DNA from: Streptomyces sp. NBC_01381 | Lineage (GTDB): Bacteria > Actinomycetota > Actinomycetes > Streptomycetales > Streptomycetaceae | NCBI RefSeq assembly: GCF_026340305.1 | Contig: NZ_JAPEPI010000002.1 | Location: forward strand, 2,914,001 to 2,978,000 | DNA length: 64,000 bases | Direction of reading: 5' to 3' | The notes under the pieces: generated by a model | Databases searched by the model: none | The model's input: the letters and a program-made list of their open reading frames with translations, nothing else | What the model was told of the DNA's origin: nothing | Translations under genes and position numbers: made by a program | In this document: piece by piece, positions 33,171-44,527 of the stretch | Position numbering within the stretch: position 1 is the first letter of the stretch | Layout of the letters: the number at the start of each line of letters is the position of its first letter

Positions 33171-34196
33171 ATGCCCGAGCCGCAGGCGCCAAGAGGGGGC
33201 AAGACCACCCTGCGGGACGTCGCGGAACGCGCGGAAGTCAGCACGATGACCGCGTCCCGTGTCCTGCGGGACGACCCCCGCGTCCTGCCCGCCACCCGCG
33301 CAAGGGTCCGCGCCGCCGCCGCGGAACTCGGCTACCGCCCCAACGAAGTGGCCCGCAGCCTCCGCCTCGGCCGAGGCACCGGCCTGGTCGGTCTCGTCGT
33401 CACGAACCTCGCCAACCCCTTCTACTCACGCCTCGCCCTCGGCGTCGACTCCGTGGTGGCAGGAGACGGCCTGAAGACCGTCATCGGCAACACCGGACAG
33501 AACCTGGACAGCGAGCGCGAACTCGTCGCCGACCTCGTCGCCCGCCGCGTCGACGGCATCATCGCCGTGCCCGCGGCCGCCGACCAGCGGCATCTCGCCG
33601 CGGCGGCGGCCGATGGCGTACCGGTGGTGCTCGCGAGCCGCCCGCCCGAGGGGTTCGCCGCCGACTGCGTCCTGGTCGACGACTTCGGCGGCGCCCGCGA
33701 CGCCACCGCCCGGCTGATCGCCAGGGGCCACCGCAGGATCGGGTTCCTCGGCTCCCCGCCCGCCGTCTACACCGGCACCGAGCGCCTGCGCGGCTACGCC
33801 GACGCCCTCGCGGACGCGGGAATCCCGCTCGACGAGAGCCGCGTACGAGCGGGCCAGACCGAACCGCGCGAGGCCGAGCGCGCCGCGGCCGAGCTGCTCG
33901 CGCTGCCCGAGCCGCCCACCGCGCTGTTCTGCTCCAACAACCGCAACACGATAGGGGCGTTCCGCGCCATCCGCGCGAGCGGCACCGACACCGCCCTCGC
34001 CGGCTTCGACGACTTCGAACTGGCCGACGCGCTGGGCCTTCCCCTCACCCTCGTCGCGTACGACAGCGACGAACTCGGCCGCGCGGCGGGCCGCCTCCTC
34101 GCCGACCGCATGCGGGAGAAGAAGCCGGACGCCGCGCCCCCCGGCCCGGCGCGGCGCATCGTGATGCCCACCAGCCTGGTGGAGTACGGGACTTGA
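33171..34196 (+). CDS. LacI-family transcriptional regulator of the mannoside operon
   Basis: A 341-residue repressor with the N-terminal helix-turn-helix and hinge (TTLRDVAERAEVSTMTASRVLRD) and a sugar-binding domain (VVTNLANPFYSRLALGVD, GFDDFELADALGLPLTLVAY). It is last in the operon and probably binds the LacI-type site at 24225. Confidence 0.92.
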   Translation: MPEPQAPRGGKTTLRDVAERAEVSTMTASRVLRDDPRVLPATRARVRAAAAELGYRPNEVARSLRLGRGTGLVGLVVTNLANPFYSRLALGVDSVVAGDGLKTVIGNTGQNLDSERELVADLVARRVDGIIAVPAAADQRHLAAAAADGVPVVLASRPPEGFAADCVLVDDFGGARDATARLIARGHRRIGFLGSPPAVYTGTERLRGYADALADAGIPLDESRVRAGQTEPREAERAAAELLALPEPPTALFCSNNRNTIGAFRAIRASGTDTALAGFDDFELADALGLPLTLVAYDSDELGRAAGRLLADRMREKKPDAAPPGPARRIVMPTSLVEYGT

Positions 34197-34209
34197 GGCC
34201 TGACCGGTG

Positions 34210-34232
34210 GGGGCCCTGCGGGATCAGGGCCC
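34210..34232 (+). terminator. terminator after the mannoside operon
   Basis: Hairpin GGGCCCTG-CGGGAT-CAGGGCCC located 14 nt after the LacI stop and before the LuxR gene. Confidence 0.7.
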
Positions 34233-34262
34233 GGCGGCCCGTCGCGTGGGAGAATCCGGGGC

Positions 34263-36866
34263 GTGGACGCGGGGATCCTCGAGCGGGATCTGCAGCTGGC
34301 GCGACTGGCCGCCGCCGCGGGGGAAGCGGTCGACGGCGCGGGCTCGGTGGCGCTCGTCTTCGGCGAGGCGGGGATCGGCAAGTCGAGTCTGGTGAACGCG
34401 CTGCGAGGGGCCCTGTCCCCGCAGGCCCGGGTCCTTGTCGGGCAGTGCGACGACCTCGCGACGCGGCGCCCCCTCGGCCCCTTCAGGGACCTGGCAGGGA
34501 GCGTCGGTCCTGACCTCGCGCGGGCGGTGGCCGAGGGCGGCGACCGGCATCGGGTGTACGAGGCGCTGTGGGCCGAGCTGACCGACGGGCCCCGCACGGC
34601 GGTGCTCGTCGTAGAGGACGTGCACTGGGCGGACGAGGCCTCGCTCGACGCCCTGCGGTTCCTGGTACGCCGCGTGGACCGGCTGCCCGCCGTCCTTGTA
34701 CTGACCTACCGTGACGACGAGTTGGACCGCGAGCACCCGCTGCGGGACCTCCTGGGGCAGGTGTCGCGGGCGGCCCGTGTGCACCGCGTCCCCCTGCCGA
34801 GGCTGTCCCGTGCGGCGGTCCGTGAGCTGAGCGCCCCGAGCGGCCTCGACCCCGCGCAGGTGTACGCCGTGACATCGGGCAACCCCTTCTACGTCGCCGA
34901 GGTCGTCGCGGCGGGCGGCACCGGGGAGGTGCCGCCGACCGTGGTCGACGCGGTCCTCGCCCGGCTGCGCGGCCTCTCCGCCGCCACCAGGGACACCCTG
35001 GAGCAGCTCGCCGTGGTGCCGTCCGCGGTCGAGCGCGCCCTCGTCGATGCTCTACTGCCGTCGGGCGTGGACCAGTTGGCGGCTGCGGAGCGGCACGGGC
35101 TGCTCCTTGTCTCCCCCGAGCGCGTCGCGTTCCGGCACGAGATCATCCGCCGTGCCATCGCCGACTCGCTGCCCGCCGCGCGCCGCATCCAGCTCGACCG
35201 GATCGTCCTCGCCGCCCTGGTCGGCCTGCCCGGCGCCGACGCGTCCCGCATCGTCCACCACGCGGCACAGGCGGGGGACCTGGACGCCATCGCGCGGTAC
35301 GGCCCCGACGCGGCCAGGGACGCCGCGCACACCGGCGCGCACCGCGAGGCCGCCGCCCAGCTGCGCCTCGTCCTGCGGCAGCGGCAGCGCTTCGGCCCGG
35401 CCGAACTCGCCGGCCTCCTGGAGCGGTTCGCGGTGGAGAGCTACACCATCGCCGACTCGCAGGCCGCCGTGCGCGCCGAGCGGGAGGCCGTCGAGCTGCG
35501 CAGGGCCCTGGGCGACCGCCGCGCCCTGGGCGCCGATCTGCGCTGGCTCTCCCGCATCCACTGGTGGGCGGGCGACGCCGACGCGGCACAGGAGGCCGCC
35601 CGCGAGGCCATCGACGTACTCGAACAGGCCGGGGACGAGCGGCTGTTGGCGCTTGCGCTCAGCAACACCGCTCAGCTGCGCATGCTCTCCGACCGGTACG
35701 CCGATGCGATCGGCTACGGCGAACGCGCCATCACCCTGGCCCGGCGGACGGACGACGCGGCGATCCTCGCGCACGCCCTGAACAACGTCGGCACCGCCCG
35801 CTGGCGCGGCGGGGACCCGCTGGGGCGCCCGCAGTTGGAGGAGAGCCTCGCGGTCGCGCTGAAGGCCGGCGAGGCCGAGCACGCCTGCCGCGCCTACGCC
35901 AACGTCATCTGGACGCTCCTGGAGAACCTCCAGTTCAGGGAGGCCGACCGGTTCCTCGCACCCGCCCTGGATTTCGCCGACCGGACGGAGCAGCTGGGGT
36001 TCCTCTGCTACCTCCAAGTCGAGCTCGCACTGCGGAAGTTCGCCGCCGGGGCATGGGACGACGCGGAGCGGTACGCGGGGTTCGGCGACGTCGGCGCGTT
36101 CCCGCCCGCCCGCTGCCCCGCCCTGACCGTCCTCGCCCGGGTCCGGATCCGGCGCGGCGCACCCGGCGGCGATGAACTCCTCGCACAGGCCGGGCGGATC
36201 GCCGCCCGCACCCGGGAGCTGCAGCGCACGGCGCCGGTCGCCGCGGCCCGCGCGGAGGCCGCCTGGCTGCGCGGTGACCACGCCGCAGTGATCGCCGCGG
36301 TCGAACCGCTCTACGCACAGGCCCGCCGGCTTGGCGCCGCGCCGTACCGCTCGGAGCTCGGCCACTGGCTCGCCAAGGCCGGGCGGCTCGTGCCCGATGA
36401 CGGTTCCGGGCATCCGTACGCGTTGCAGGCGGCGGGCCACTGGCAGCAGGCGGCCGCGGCCTGGCAGGCGGCGGGCTGCCCCTACGAGCACGCGGCGGCC
36501 CTGGCGCAGAGCCCGGACCCGGCCGACAAGCTCGGTGCGCTCGCCGCACTCGACGCCCTGGGCGCCGTGCCGCTGGCCAGGATCGTCCGCGCCGAGCTTC
36601 GGTCGCTCGGCGTGGCCCGGATCCCCCGCGGCCCGCACGCGGCGACCCGCGGCAATCCCGCGGGCCTCACCGGACGCCAACTCCAGGTCGTCCGGCTGCT
36701 GATGGAGGGCCTGACGAACATGGAGATCGCCGGGCGGCTCGTCCTGTCCGTCCGCACCGTCGACAACCACGTCCGCGCGGCCCTGGAGAAACTCGGCGCC
36801 CGCAGCAGACGCGAGGTCGCCGCCCGCATCGCGGACCTCGGCCTGCCGCCCGGCGGCGAAAAGTAG
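34263..36866 (+). CDS. LuxR-family ATPase regulator (LAL-type)
   Basis: An 867-residue regulator with an N-terminal AAA ATPase (Walker A GEAGIGKS at residues 34-41; Walker B LVVEDVHWAD near 115-124), a long TPR-like helical middle (ALALSNTAQLRMLSDRYADA) and a C-terminal LuxR helix-turn-helix (GLTGRQLQVVRLLMEGLTNM, SVRTVDNHVRAALEKLGARS). It precedes an FAD oxidase gene in the same direction that it may activate. Confidence 0.92.
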   Translation: MDAGILERDLQLARLAAAAGEAVDGAGSVALVFGEAGIGKSSLVNALRGALSPQARVLVGQCDDLATRRPLGPFRDLAGSVGPDLARAVAEGGDRHRVYEALWAELTDGPRTAVLVVEDVHWADEASLDALRFLVRRVDRLPAVLVLTYRDDELDREHPLRDLLGQVSRAARVHRVPLPRLSRAAVRELSAPSGLDPAQVYAVTSGNPFYVAEVVAAGGTGEVPPTVVDAVLARLRGLSAATRDTLEQLAVVPSAVERALVDALLPSGVDQLAAAERHGLLLVSPERVAFRHEIIRRAIADSLPAARRIQLDRIVLAALVGLPGADASRIVHHAAQAGDLDAIARYGPDAARDAAHTGAHREAAAQLRLVLRQRQRFGPAELAGLLERFAVESYTIADSQAAVRAEREAVELRRALGDRRALGADLRWLSRIHWWAGDADAAQEAAREAIDVLEQAGDERLLALALSNTAQLRMLSDRYADAIGYGERAITLARRTDDAAILAHALNNVGTARWRGGDPLGRPQLEESLAVALKAGEAEHACRAYANVIWTLLENLQFREADRFLAPALDFADRTEQLGFLCYLQVELALRKFAAGAWDDAERYAGFGDVGAFPPARCPALTVLARVRIRRGAPGGDELLAQAGRIAARTRELQRTAPVAAARAEAAWLRGDHAAVIAAVEPLYAQARRLGAAPYRSELGHWLAKAGRLVPDDGSGHPYALQAAGHWQQAAAAWQAAGCPYEHAAALAQSPDPADKLGALAALDALGAVPLARIVRAELRSLGVARIPRGPHAATRGNPAGLTGRQLQVVRLLMEGLTNMEIAGRLVLSVRTVDNHVRAALEKLGARSRREVAARIADLGLPPGGEK

Positions 36867-36968
36867 GTACCCGCAGGCGTGAGCTGGGTGACGGGCACGG
36901 ATGCCGGGGCCCGGCACCGCGCGTAGAAAGAGGCGGACGGGACTCACGTATCCAGCACGGGGGAGCAC

Positions 36969-38357
36969 ATGTCCAAGACGCCCGCACAAGCCGCACGGCA
37001 TGAACTGATGGAATTCAAAGGGGAGTTGATCGGCCCGGACGACTCCGCGTACGAGCAGGCCCGTACCGTCTACAACGCGATGGTCGACAAGCGGCCCGCT
37101 CTCATCGCCCGCTGCACCGACGGCGACGACGTGGCCAGGGTGATCCGCTTCGCCCGCGAACACCGCCTGCCGCTCGCGGTGCGCGGCGGCGGCCACCACG
37201 GAGCGGGCCTGGGCACCTGCGAGGGCGGCGTGGTCGCCGACCTGTCACCGCTGAAGTCCGTCGAGGTCGACCCGGTGGCCCGCACGGTCCGGGTCGGCGG
37301 CGGCTGCGTCTGGGGCGAGGTGGACCGCGCCACGCACGAGCACGGCCTGGCCACGCCGAGCGGCATCATCTCCACGACCGGCGTCGGCGGTCTCACCCTC
37401 GGCGGCGGCCTCGGCCATCTCACCCGGCGGTTCGGACTGAGCATCGACAACCTCATCGCGGCCGATGTCGTGCTGGCCGACGGCAGCCGGGTGCGGGCGA
37501 GCGCCGACGAGAACGCCGACCTGCACTGGGCGATCCGCGGGGGCGGCGGCAACTTCGGCGTCGTCACCTCCTTCCTCTTCCGCCTGCACGAGCTGAGCAC
37601 GGTCGTCGCCGGGCCCACCTTCTGGCCCGCCGAGCAGGGCGCCGAAGTCCTCGCCGCCTACCGGGAGTTCCTGCCGCGCGCGCCGCGCGAGGTGAACGGC
37701 TTCTTCATGTACGGCACCGTTCCCCCGGCCCCGCCCTTCCCCGAGGAGCTGCATCTGCGCAAGGTCGCCGGCGTCGTGTGGTGCCACACCACCGACGACC
37801 CCGACGCGGCGGCCCGCGCCATGGCGCCGCTGCTCGACGCGCTGCCCGAACCGGCCCTGCACGCCGTCGCCCCGATGCCGCACCCCGCGCTGCAGTCCAT
37901 GTTCGACGGGCTCTACCCGCCCGGCGACCAGTGGTACTGGCGGGCTGACTTCGTCGACGAGATCCCGGACGAGGCCGTCGCCCTGCACGCCAAATTCGGC
38001 GCCGAGGTACCGACCATGCAGTCGACGATGCACCTCTACCCCATCGACGGCGCGGCCCACGACCACGCCTCGACGGACACGGCCTGGAGCTACCGAGGCG
38101 CCCGCTGGGCGTGCGTCTACGCGGGCGTCGACCCGGACCCGGCCAACGCGGAGCTCATCAAGCGCTGGACCGTCGACTACTTCGACGCCCTGCACCCGTA
38201 CACGGCGGGCGGCGCCTACGTGAACATGATGATGGACGAGGGGCAGGACCGCGTACGGGCGAGCTACCGCGACAACTACGCACGTCTGGCCCGGGTCAAG
38301 GCCGCGTACGACCCGGAGAACGTCTTCCGCCTCAACCAGAACATCGAGCCGTCGTAG
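36969..38357 (+). CDS. FAD-binding oxidoreductase, berberine-bridge-like
   Basis: A 462-residue flavoprotein: PCMH FAD domain with VRGGGHHGAGLG (His 76 or 77 for covalent FAD), GGCVWGEVDRAT, GVGGLTLGGGLGHLTRRFGL, and the C-terminal BBE domain YVNMMMDEGQDRVRASYRDN ending in VFRLNQNI. The second flavin anchor Cys of berberine-bridge enzymes is not at the usual place. Unlike the oxidase at 15489, the FAD motif here is canonical. Substrate unknown. Confidence 0.9.
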   Translation: MSKTPAQAARHELMEFKGELIGPDDSAYEQARTVYNAMVDKRPALIARCTDGDDVARVIRFAREHRLPLAVRGGGHHGAGLGTCEGGVVADLSPLKSVEVDPVARTVRVGGGCVWGEVDRATHEHGLATPSGIISTTGVGGLTLGGGLGHLTRRFGLSIDNLIAADVVLADGSRVRASADENADLHWAIRGGGGNFGVVTSFLFRLHELSTVVAGPTFWPAEQGAEVLAAYREFLPRAPREVNGFFMYGTVPPAPPFPEELHLRKVAGVVWCHTTDDPDAAARAMAPLLDALPEPALHAVAPMPHPALQSMFDGLYPPGDQWYWRADFVDEIPDEAVALHAKFGAEVPTMQSTMHLYPIDGAAHDHASTDTAWSYRGARWACVYAGVDPDPANAELIKRWTVDYFDALHPYTAGGAYVNMMMDEGQDRVRASYRDNYARLARVKAAYDPENVFRLNQNIEPS

Positions 38358-38413
38358 GGAGCAGAGCGCAGGGAGGCGCGGCGTAGCCGTAACCCCGAAA
38401 GGCCGTCCCGACG

Positions 38414-38431
38414 CGCCCCGGTGCCGGGGCG
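38414..38431 (+). terminator. terminator hairpin after FAD oxidase
   Basis: CGCCCCGG-TG-CCGGGGCG inside a wider AAGGCCG...CGGCCTT frame (38399-38436), between the FAD oxidase stop and the next start. Confidence 0.65.
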
Positions 38432-39043
38432 GCCTTAGCGTGACAGCCATGTGCTGGAGCGCGACGGCCGATCTCGTGGTGGGCACGGCCGTCTCCGCCG
38501 TGGGTGTCGTCTGTGTCGCCCAGGCGGCGCGGCGCCCCCGTGACCTGCCCATGGCCGCGCTTGTGCTGCTCCTCGGCATCCACCAGATCATCGAGTCCGT
38601 GGTCTGGCGCGGCGACGGCGGCACGGGAGCCGCCACCACCGCCTGGGCGGTGATCGCGCTCCCGCTGCTGCCTCTGTGGCTGCCCGTGGCGGTGCTGTGC
38701 GCGGCGCCGCAGACCGCCCGCCGCCGGCTTCTCTTCCCGCTCGCGGCGGGCATCGCGACGTCGGCGGTGCTCGCGTACTACCTGGCGACCCACACCGTGA
38801 CGGCCGACATCCGCGGCCACACGGTCGGGTACGGCTTGGGCCTGCCGCATCCGGCACCGGTCGTCGTCGGCTACCTCATCGCCACCATCGGCTCCCTGCT
38901 CCTGTCCGGCGACCGGGGCCTGATCCTGTACGGGATCCTGGCCGCCGTCGGAGCGGCGGTGTCCGTGGCGCTGGGGCGGCAGGAGTACCTCTCGACGTGG
39001 TGCGCGCTCGCCGCGCTGTCATCGGTGGTCCTGCTGCGCTGGG

Positions 39044-40840
<1,797 letters not shown>

Positions 40841-40904
40841 GCGGTTTCTCCATGCGGTGACGGCGGTACCGATGCCGGGGCAGGCAGCCCCGCACCCCCG
40901 ATAC

Positions 40905-40918
40905 TAAGCGGTTGCTTA
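40905..40918. promoter_or_regulatory. TetR-type operator upstream of acyl-CoA dehydrogenase
   Basis: Inverted repeat TAAGC-GGTT-GCTTA, 65 nt from the start codon, overlapping a TAGTAT -10-like hexamer on the minus strand (40901-40906). Repeats of this kind control fatty-acid and acyl-CoA genes through TetR-type repressors. Confidence 0.6.
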
Positions 40919-40931
40919 CGGAATCTGTCGA

Positions 40932-41335
40932 GGGGCGCCGGCACGGGCGCCGAAGGCGAGCCCCCCCGCCGGTGGGCTCCCCGCCGACGGACACGGGCGG
41001 CACCCCTGAGCCCTCCCCAGAGCTCACCGATCCGCCCTCCGAGACTCCCTGCGAGGGCGTTCCCACGCCCGCCCCGACCTGCCCGCCCTCTCCGGAAGTG
41101 ACGCCGAGCCCCGTGCCTGGTGTGTCCTGACGCGGCCGACGGACATCAGGGACACCTCAGAGTTACCGAGAGGCGAGTCCTCCCGTTCCTCCCGTTCGTC
41201 GGTCCCCAGCCAACGCCGCCTTCACCGACGTCGTATCCGCCGACGCCGACAACTCGGGAACACCCCTCGCCCCGCACTTCCCCCGCCTGCCCAGCCCACG
41301 GAACCGAGCGGCAAGGCCACCGAGCGGTCACGCGG
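40932..41335. other. gap with Pro/Ser/Thr-rich reading frame
   Basis: About 400 nt between the acyl-CoA dehydrogenase and MscS genes. The plus strand keeps one frame to a TGA at 41128-41130 with a Pro-rich translation (PEPSPELTDPPSETPCEGVP). It has no credible start or ribosome binding site and may be the tail of a lost cell-wall or secreted protein. The remaining 200 nt show nothing I can support. Confidence 0.35.
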
Positions 41336-42472
41336 TCACGCGGTGCCGCGCTGCTGCGGGATCAGGCTCGGCGGCAGCTCGCCCTGTTGTACGTTCACCG
41401 TCCTGACCGGCGACGGGACGCGGATGCCCTCGGCGCGGTAGCGCTGGTGGAGCTGCTTGATGAACTCGTGCTTGATGCGGTACTGGTCGCTGAACTCGCC
41501 GACGCCCAGGATCACCGTGAAGCTGATCCTGGAGTCGCCGAACGTGTGGAAGCGGACGGCCGGTTCATGCTCGGGGAGGGCGCCGTCGACGTCCTTCATG
41601 ACGTTCTCCACGACCTCCGTCGTGACGCGTTCGACGTGCTCCAGATCGCTGTCGTAGCTGACGCCGACCTGGACCATGATGGACAGGTCCTGCTCGGGGC
41701 GGCTGAAGTTGGTCATGTTGGTGCCCGCGAGCTGGGCGTTGGGGATGATGACGAGGTTGTTCGACAGCTGACGCACCACGGTGTTGCGCCAGTTGATGTC
41801 GACGACGTAGCCCTCCTCACCGCTGCTGAGCCGGATGTAGTCGCCGGGCTGCACGGTCTTCGCCGCGAGGATGTGTACGCCCGCGAAGAGGTTGGCCAGC
41901 GTGTCCTGGAGGGCCAGGGCGACCGCGAGACCGCCCACGCCGAGCGCGGTGAGCAGCGGGGCTATGGAGACGCCGAGCGTCTGCAGGACGACGAGGAACC
42001 CGATCGCGAGGACCACGACGCGGGTGATGTTCACAAAGATCGTTGCCGAGCCCGCCACTCCGGAGCGGGACTGGGCGAGGGACTTCACGAGGCGGGTGAC
42101 CACGCGGGCCGCCGTCAGGGTCGCCGCGAGGACGAGCAGCGCGGTCAGCGTCATCGTGACGTTGCGGCCGGTCCTCGGGGTGAGCGGGAGCGCCGCCGCG
42201 GCGACCGCCGCGCCGGCGGTTATCGCCGCGCAGGGGACCAGGGTGCGTACGGCGTCGACGATGATGTCATCGCCGCTCCAGCGGGTCCTGCTGGCCCGTT
42301 CGCCCAGCCAGCGCAGGATGACGCGCAGCAGCAGACCCGCCGCGATGCCTGCGGCCACCGCGATGCCGGCGGCGATCAGGTCGTGCCATGTGAGGGCTCG
42401 CTCCATCAGTTCATTCTCCAGGTTGTGCGGGCGCGCCGGACGTATGTTCGTGTCCGGCGTCGCGAGCGTCAT
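41336..42472 (-). CDS. MscS-family mechanosensitive channel
   Basis: A 378-residue membrane protein with four to five N-terminal helices, the pore helix LLTALGVGGLAVALALQDTLANLFAG and the cytoplasmic beta domain VQPGDYIRLSSGEEGYVVDI, NTVVRQLSNNLVIIPNAQLA. It would open under membrane tension to release solutes. Confidence 0.92.
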   Translation of the reverse strand: MTLATPDTNIRPARPHNLENELMERALTWHDLIAAGIAVAAGIAAGLLLRVILRWLGERASRTRWSGDDIIVDAVRTLVPCAAITAGAAVAAAALPLTPRTGRNVTMTLTALLVLAATLTAARVVTRLVKSLAQSRSGVAGSATIFVNITRVVVLAIGFLVVLQTLGVSIAPLLTALGVGGLAVALALQDTLANLFAGVHILAAKTVQPGDYIRLSSGEEGYVVDINWRNTVVRQLSNNLVIIPNAQLAGTNMTNFSRPEQDLSIMVQVGVSYDSDLEHVERVTTEVVENVMKDVDGALPEHEPAVRFHTFGDSRISFTVILGVGEFSDQYRIKHEFIKQLHQRYRAEGIRVPSPVRTVNVQQGELPPSLIPQQRGTA

Positions 42473-42523
42473 CCTGCCCCATCGGCACAGCGATGCCGCC
42501 GGGGGCCCGCACCCAGCCCGCCG

Positions 42524-43423
42524 TCAACTCACCAGACGCAGGGCGACGTCCGACATTCCGATGCGGACGCTCTGACCCCAGGTCAGTTCAAGGGCGTCGC
42601 TCTCCACCCCGTCACCGAAGGCCACCAGGCGGTCCGACTCGACGGTGACGCGCAGCCGCTCGGCCGCCGCGAGGACCCCCTCCACGCGCGAGGTCCCGGT
42701 CGCGGGCGACGGCCACGCCTCCCGTACGAACCAGATGAGCCGCTGCTCGGCGGGTCCCGGCAGCGGCAGTGCGCTCCCGCTCTGCTGCCACAGCGAGCGC
42801 AGCCAGCCGGTGGCGCCGGTCCCGGTACCGACCAGGACACCGGACGAGGCCTGCGCCTCGGGGGTTGCCGTGTCGGTGTCCGGGCCGATGCGGTAGCGGG
42901 CGGTCTGGTGTCCTGGCGGGCCGAGGTAGATCTCGTTGAGGGCGAGCAGCCGCTGGGTGTCGTCGGACACGGCCTGGACCATGGTGAGTTCGTCCACGCC
43001 CGCTCCGGGTACGAGCGCCGCCGCGAGGAGCTTGGCCGCGTCCGCGCCCCGGTGGCGTACGAGAACCCCGGGATTGCGGCCGGGTTCGGTGTCGATGCCG
43101 ATGACCGGCTGCCCGGCGAGATACTTCGCCGCGTTGGCGACGAGGCCGTCCTGCCCGACGACCACCACGACGTCCTCGGGCCCGAAGAGGAAGCGGTCGA
43201 GGTCGGCGCGCTCCACCCGCGCCCGCCGCCACCGCGCGGGCACGGCGGCGGCCACTTCGGCGAGTGTCCGGTGCGTGCGGTGATGCCGCTCGGCCACCTC
43301 CTGGATGCTCCGGCCGCGCGATGCGAGGAAGAACTCGGCCTGCCCGTGGGTGCCGTGCCGGGCGAGCAACTCCTCGTATTCGGTGGTGCGATGGACCAGG
43401 ACCGCGCGCGGCGCGAGGCTCAT
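42524..43423 (-). CDS. NAD kinase-like (ATP-NAD kinase fold) protein
   Basis: A 299-residue protein. The middle VVVVVGQDGLVANAAKYLAG stands where NAD kinases have the GGDGT motif (here GQDGL), followed by ALNEIYLG (the NE/D motif) and SSGVLVGTGTGATGW. The fold therefore resembles NAD/sphingosine kinases, but the altered GGDGT motif makes catalysis uncertain. It overlaps the upstream SPFH gene by 4 nt (ATGA), indicating a joint function. Confidence 0.72.
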   Translation of the reverse strand: MSLAPRAVLVHRTTEYEELLARHGTHGQAEFFLASRGRSIQEVAERHHRTHRTLAEVAAAVPARWRRARVERADLDRFLFGPEDVVVVVGQDGLVANAAKYLAGQPVIGIDTEPGRNPGVLVRHRGADAAKLLAAALVPGAGVDELTMVQAVSDDTQRLLALNEIYLGPPGHQTARYRIGPDTDTATPEAQASSGVLVGTGTGATGWLRSLWQQSGSALPLPGPAEQRLIWFVREAWPSPATGTSRVEGVLAAAERLRVTVESDRLVAFGDGVESDALELTWGQSVRIGMSDVALRLVS

Positions 43424-44430
43424 GGGCGTTCACCCGCGCCGTGCCCCAGCTTGGCGAGCAGGCCCGTCAGGACGTCGGGGGAGAGGGTGAGGCTCTCGAT
43501 GCGGGGGACGTTCTCGGCGAGCCGCGTCGCCGCGAGGGCGTGCAGGGTGGCCGCGTCCACCGCGGAGTGCGCCGCGAGCCAGGCGGCCTGGGCCGCGGCC
43601 TTCGCCTCGCCGACGGTGCGCGCCGACTCGGCCTCGGCGCGGGCAAGGCGCTCGGTGCGCTCGGCCTCCGCCTTGGCGCGCACGGCGTCCGCCGCCGCGT
43701 TCTCCTCGGCCTCGCGGCGGGCGTTGGTGCCGCGCTGCTCCACCAACTCCTCTTCCTGGCGGGCCAGTTCGATGCGGCTGGTCAGCTCGTTCTCCGCGAT
43801 GGCCTTCTCCCGCTGGACGGCCACGGCCCGCCGTTCGTACGTCGCCCGGTCCGCGTCCTGCTGGATCCGCTCACGGGCTGGGGTGCGCAGCGCCCGCTCC
43901 ACCTCGGGCTCGGGGCGGATGGCGACGACGCGGACGGCCACCACCTCGATGCCGGTGGCGGGCAGCCGGGGCTCCCCGGCGAGGCCTTCGGAGATCCGCT
44001 CGCGGACCGAGGTCACGCCGTCGGCGAGCGCATCGGACAGCGGCGTACGGGCCAGCACGTCGAGGGCGTTCTGCTGGGCGGACTCCGTGAGCAGGGCGGC
44101 GAGTTGCTCAAGGGGCGCCCCGCGCCAGGCTCCGGTCCCGGGGTCGACCGCGAAGTCGACACGGGCCGCCGCGAGCGCCGGATCGCTGATCCGGTACGTC
44201 ACCGTGGCCTGCACGGTGACGTCCTGGAAATCGGCCGTACGCGCATGGAAGGTGACCGCCAACTCCCGGTCGTCGACCGGCACTTCGGAGATCGCCGCGC
44301 TGAGCGCACGGAACCAGAAGCTCAGTCCGGGCCCGTCGTGGACCAGCTTGCCGCGCTTGTGGAGGCGGATGTGGGCGGTGGGCGCGGAGCGCAGATGGTG
44401 CAGCCAGAGACGCCTGGTGATGTCGGCCAT
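43420..44430 (-). CDS. SPFH/Band 7 domain protein
   Basis: A 336-residue protein with an SPFH domain (RELAVTFHARTADFQDVTVQ, TVTYRISDPALAAARVDF) and a long Glu/Ala-rich coiled coil (residues about 195-300: ERRAVAVQREKAIAENELTS). No obvious N-terminal membrane segment is seen. Such proteins form oligomeric membrane-associated scaffolds. It is co-transcribed with the NAD-kinase-like gene. Confidence 0.85.
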   Translation of the reverse strand: MADITRRLWLHHLRSAPTAHIRLHKRGKLVHDGPGLSFWFRALSAAISEVPVDDRELAVTFHARTADFQDVTVQATVTYRISDPALAAARVDFAVDPGTGAWRGAPLEQLAALLTESAQQNALDVLARTPLSDALADGVTSVRERISEGLAGEPRLPATGIEVVAVRVVAIRPEPEVERALRTPARERIQQDADRATYERRAVAVQREKAIAENELTSRIELARQEEELVEQRGTNARREAEENAAADAVRAKAEAERTERLARAEAESARTVGEAKAAAQAAWLAAHSAVDAATLHALAATRLAENVPRIESLTLSPDVLTGLLAKLGHGAGERP

Positions 44431-44527
44431 GATGGAATCCCTCCCCGTTCTCGTCGCATCGACGATATGGGGTGCTCCTGCTTATCGTCAAGGAGATGAA
44501 AAAAGGGAGGGTGATGGAGGCGATGGA

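Noticed and set aside
41146..41331. Minus-strand 61-codon frame between MscS and the acyl-CoA dehydrogenase
   Set aside because: Gly/Val/Arg-rich translation without start signal or homology pattern.
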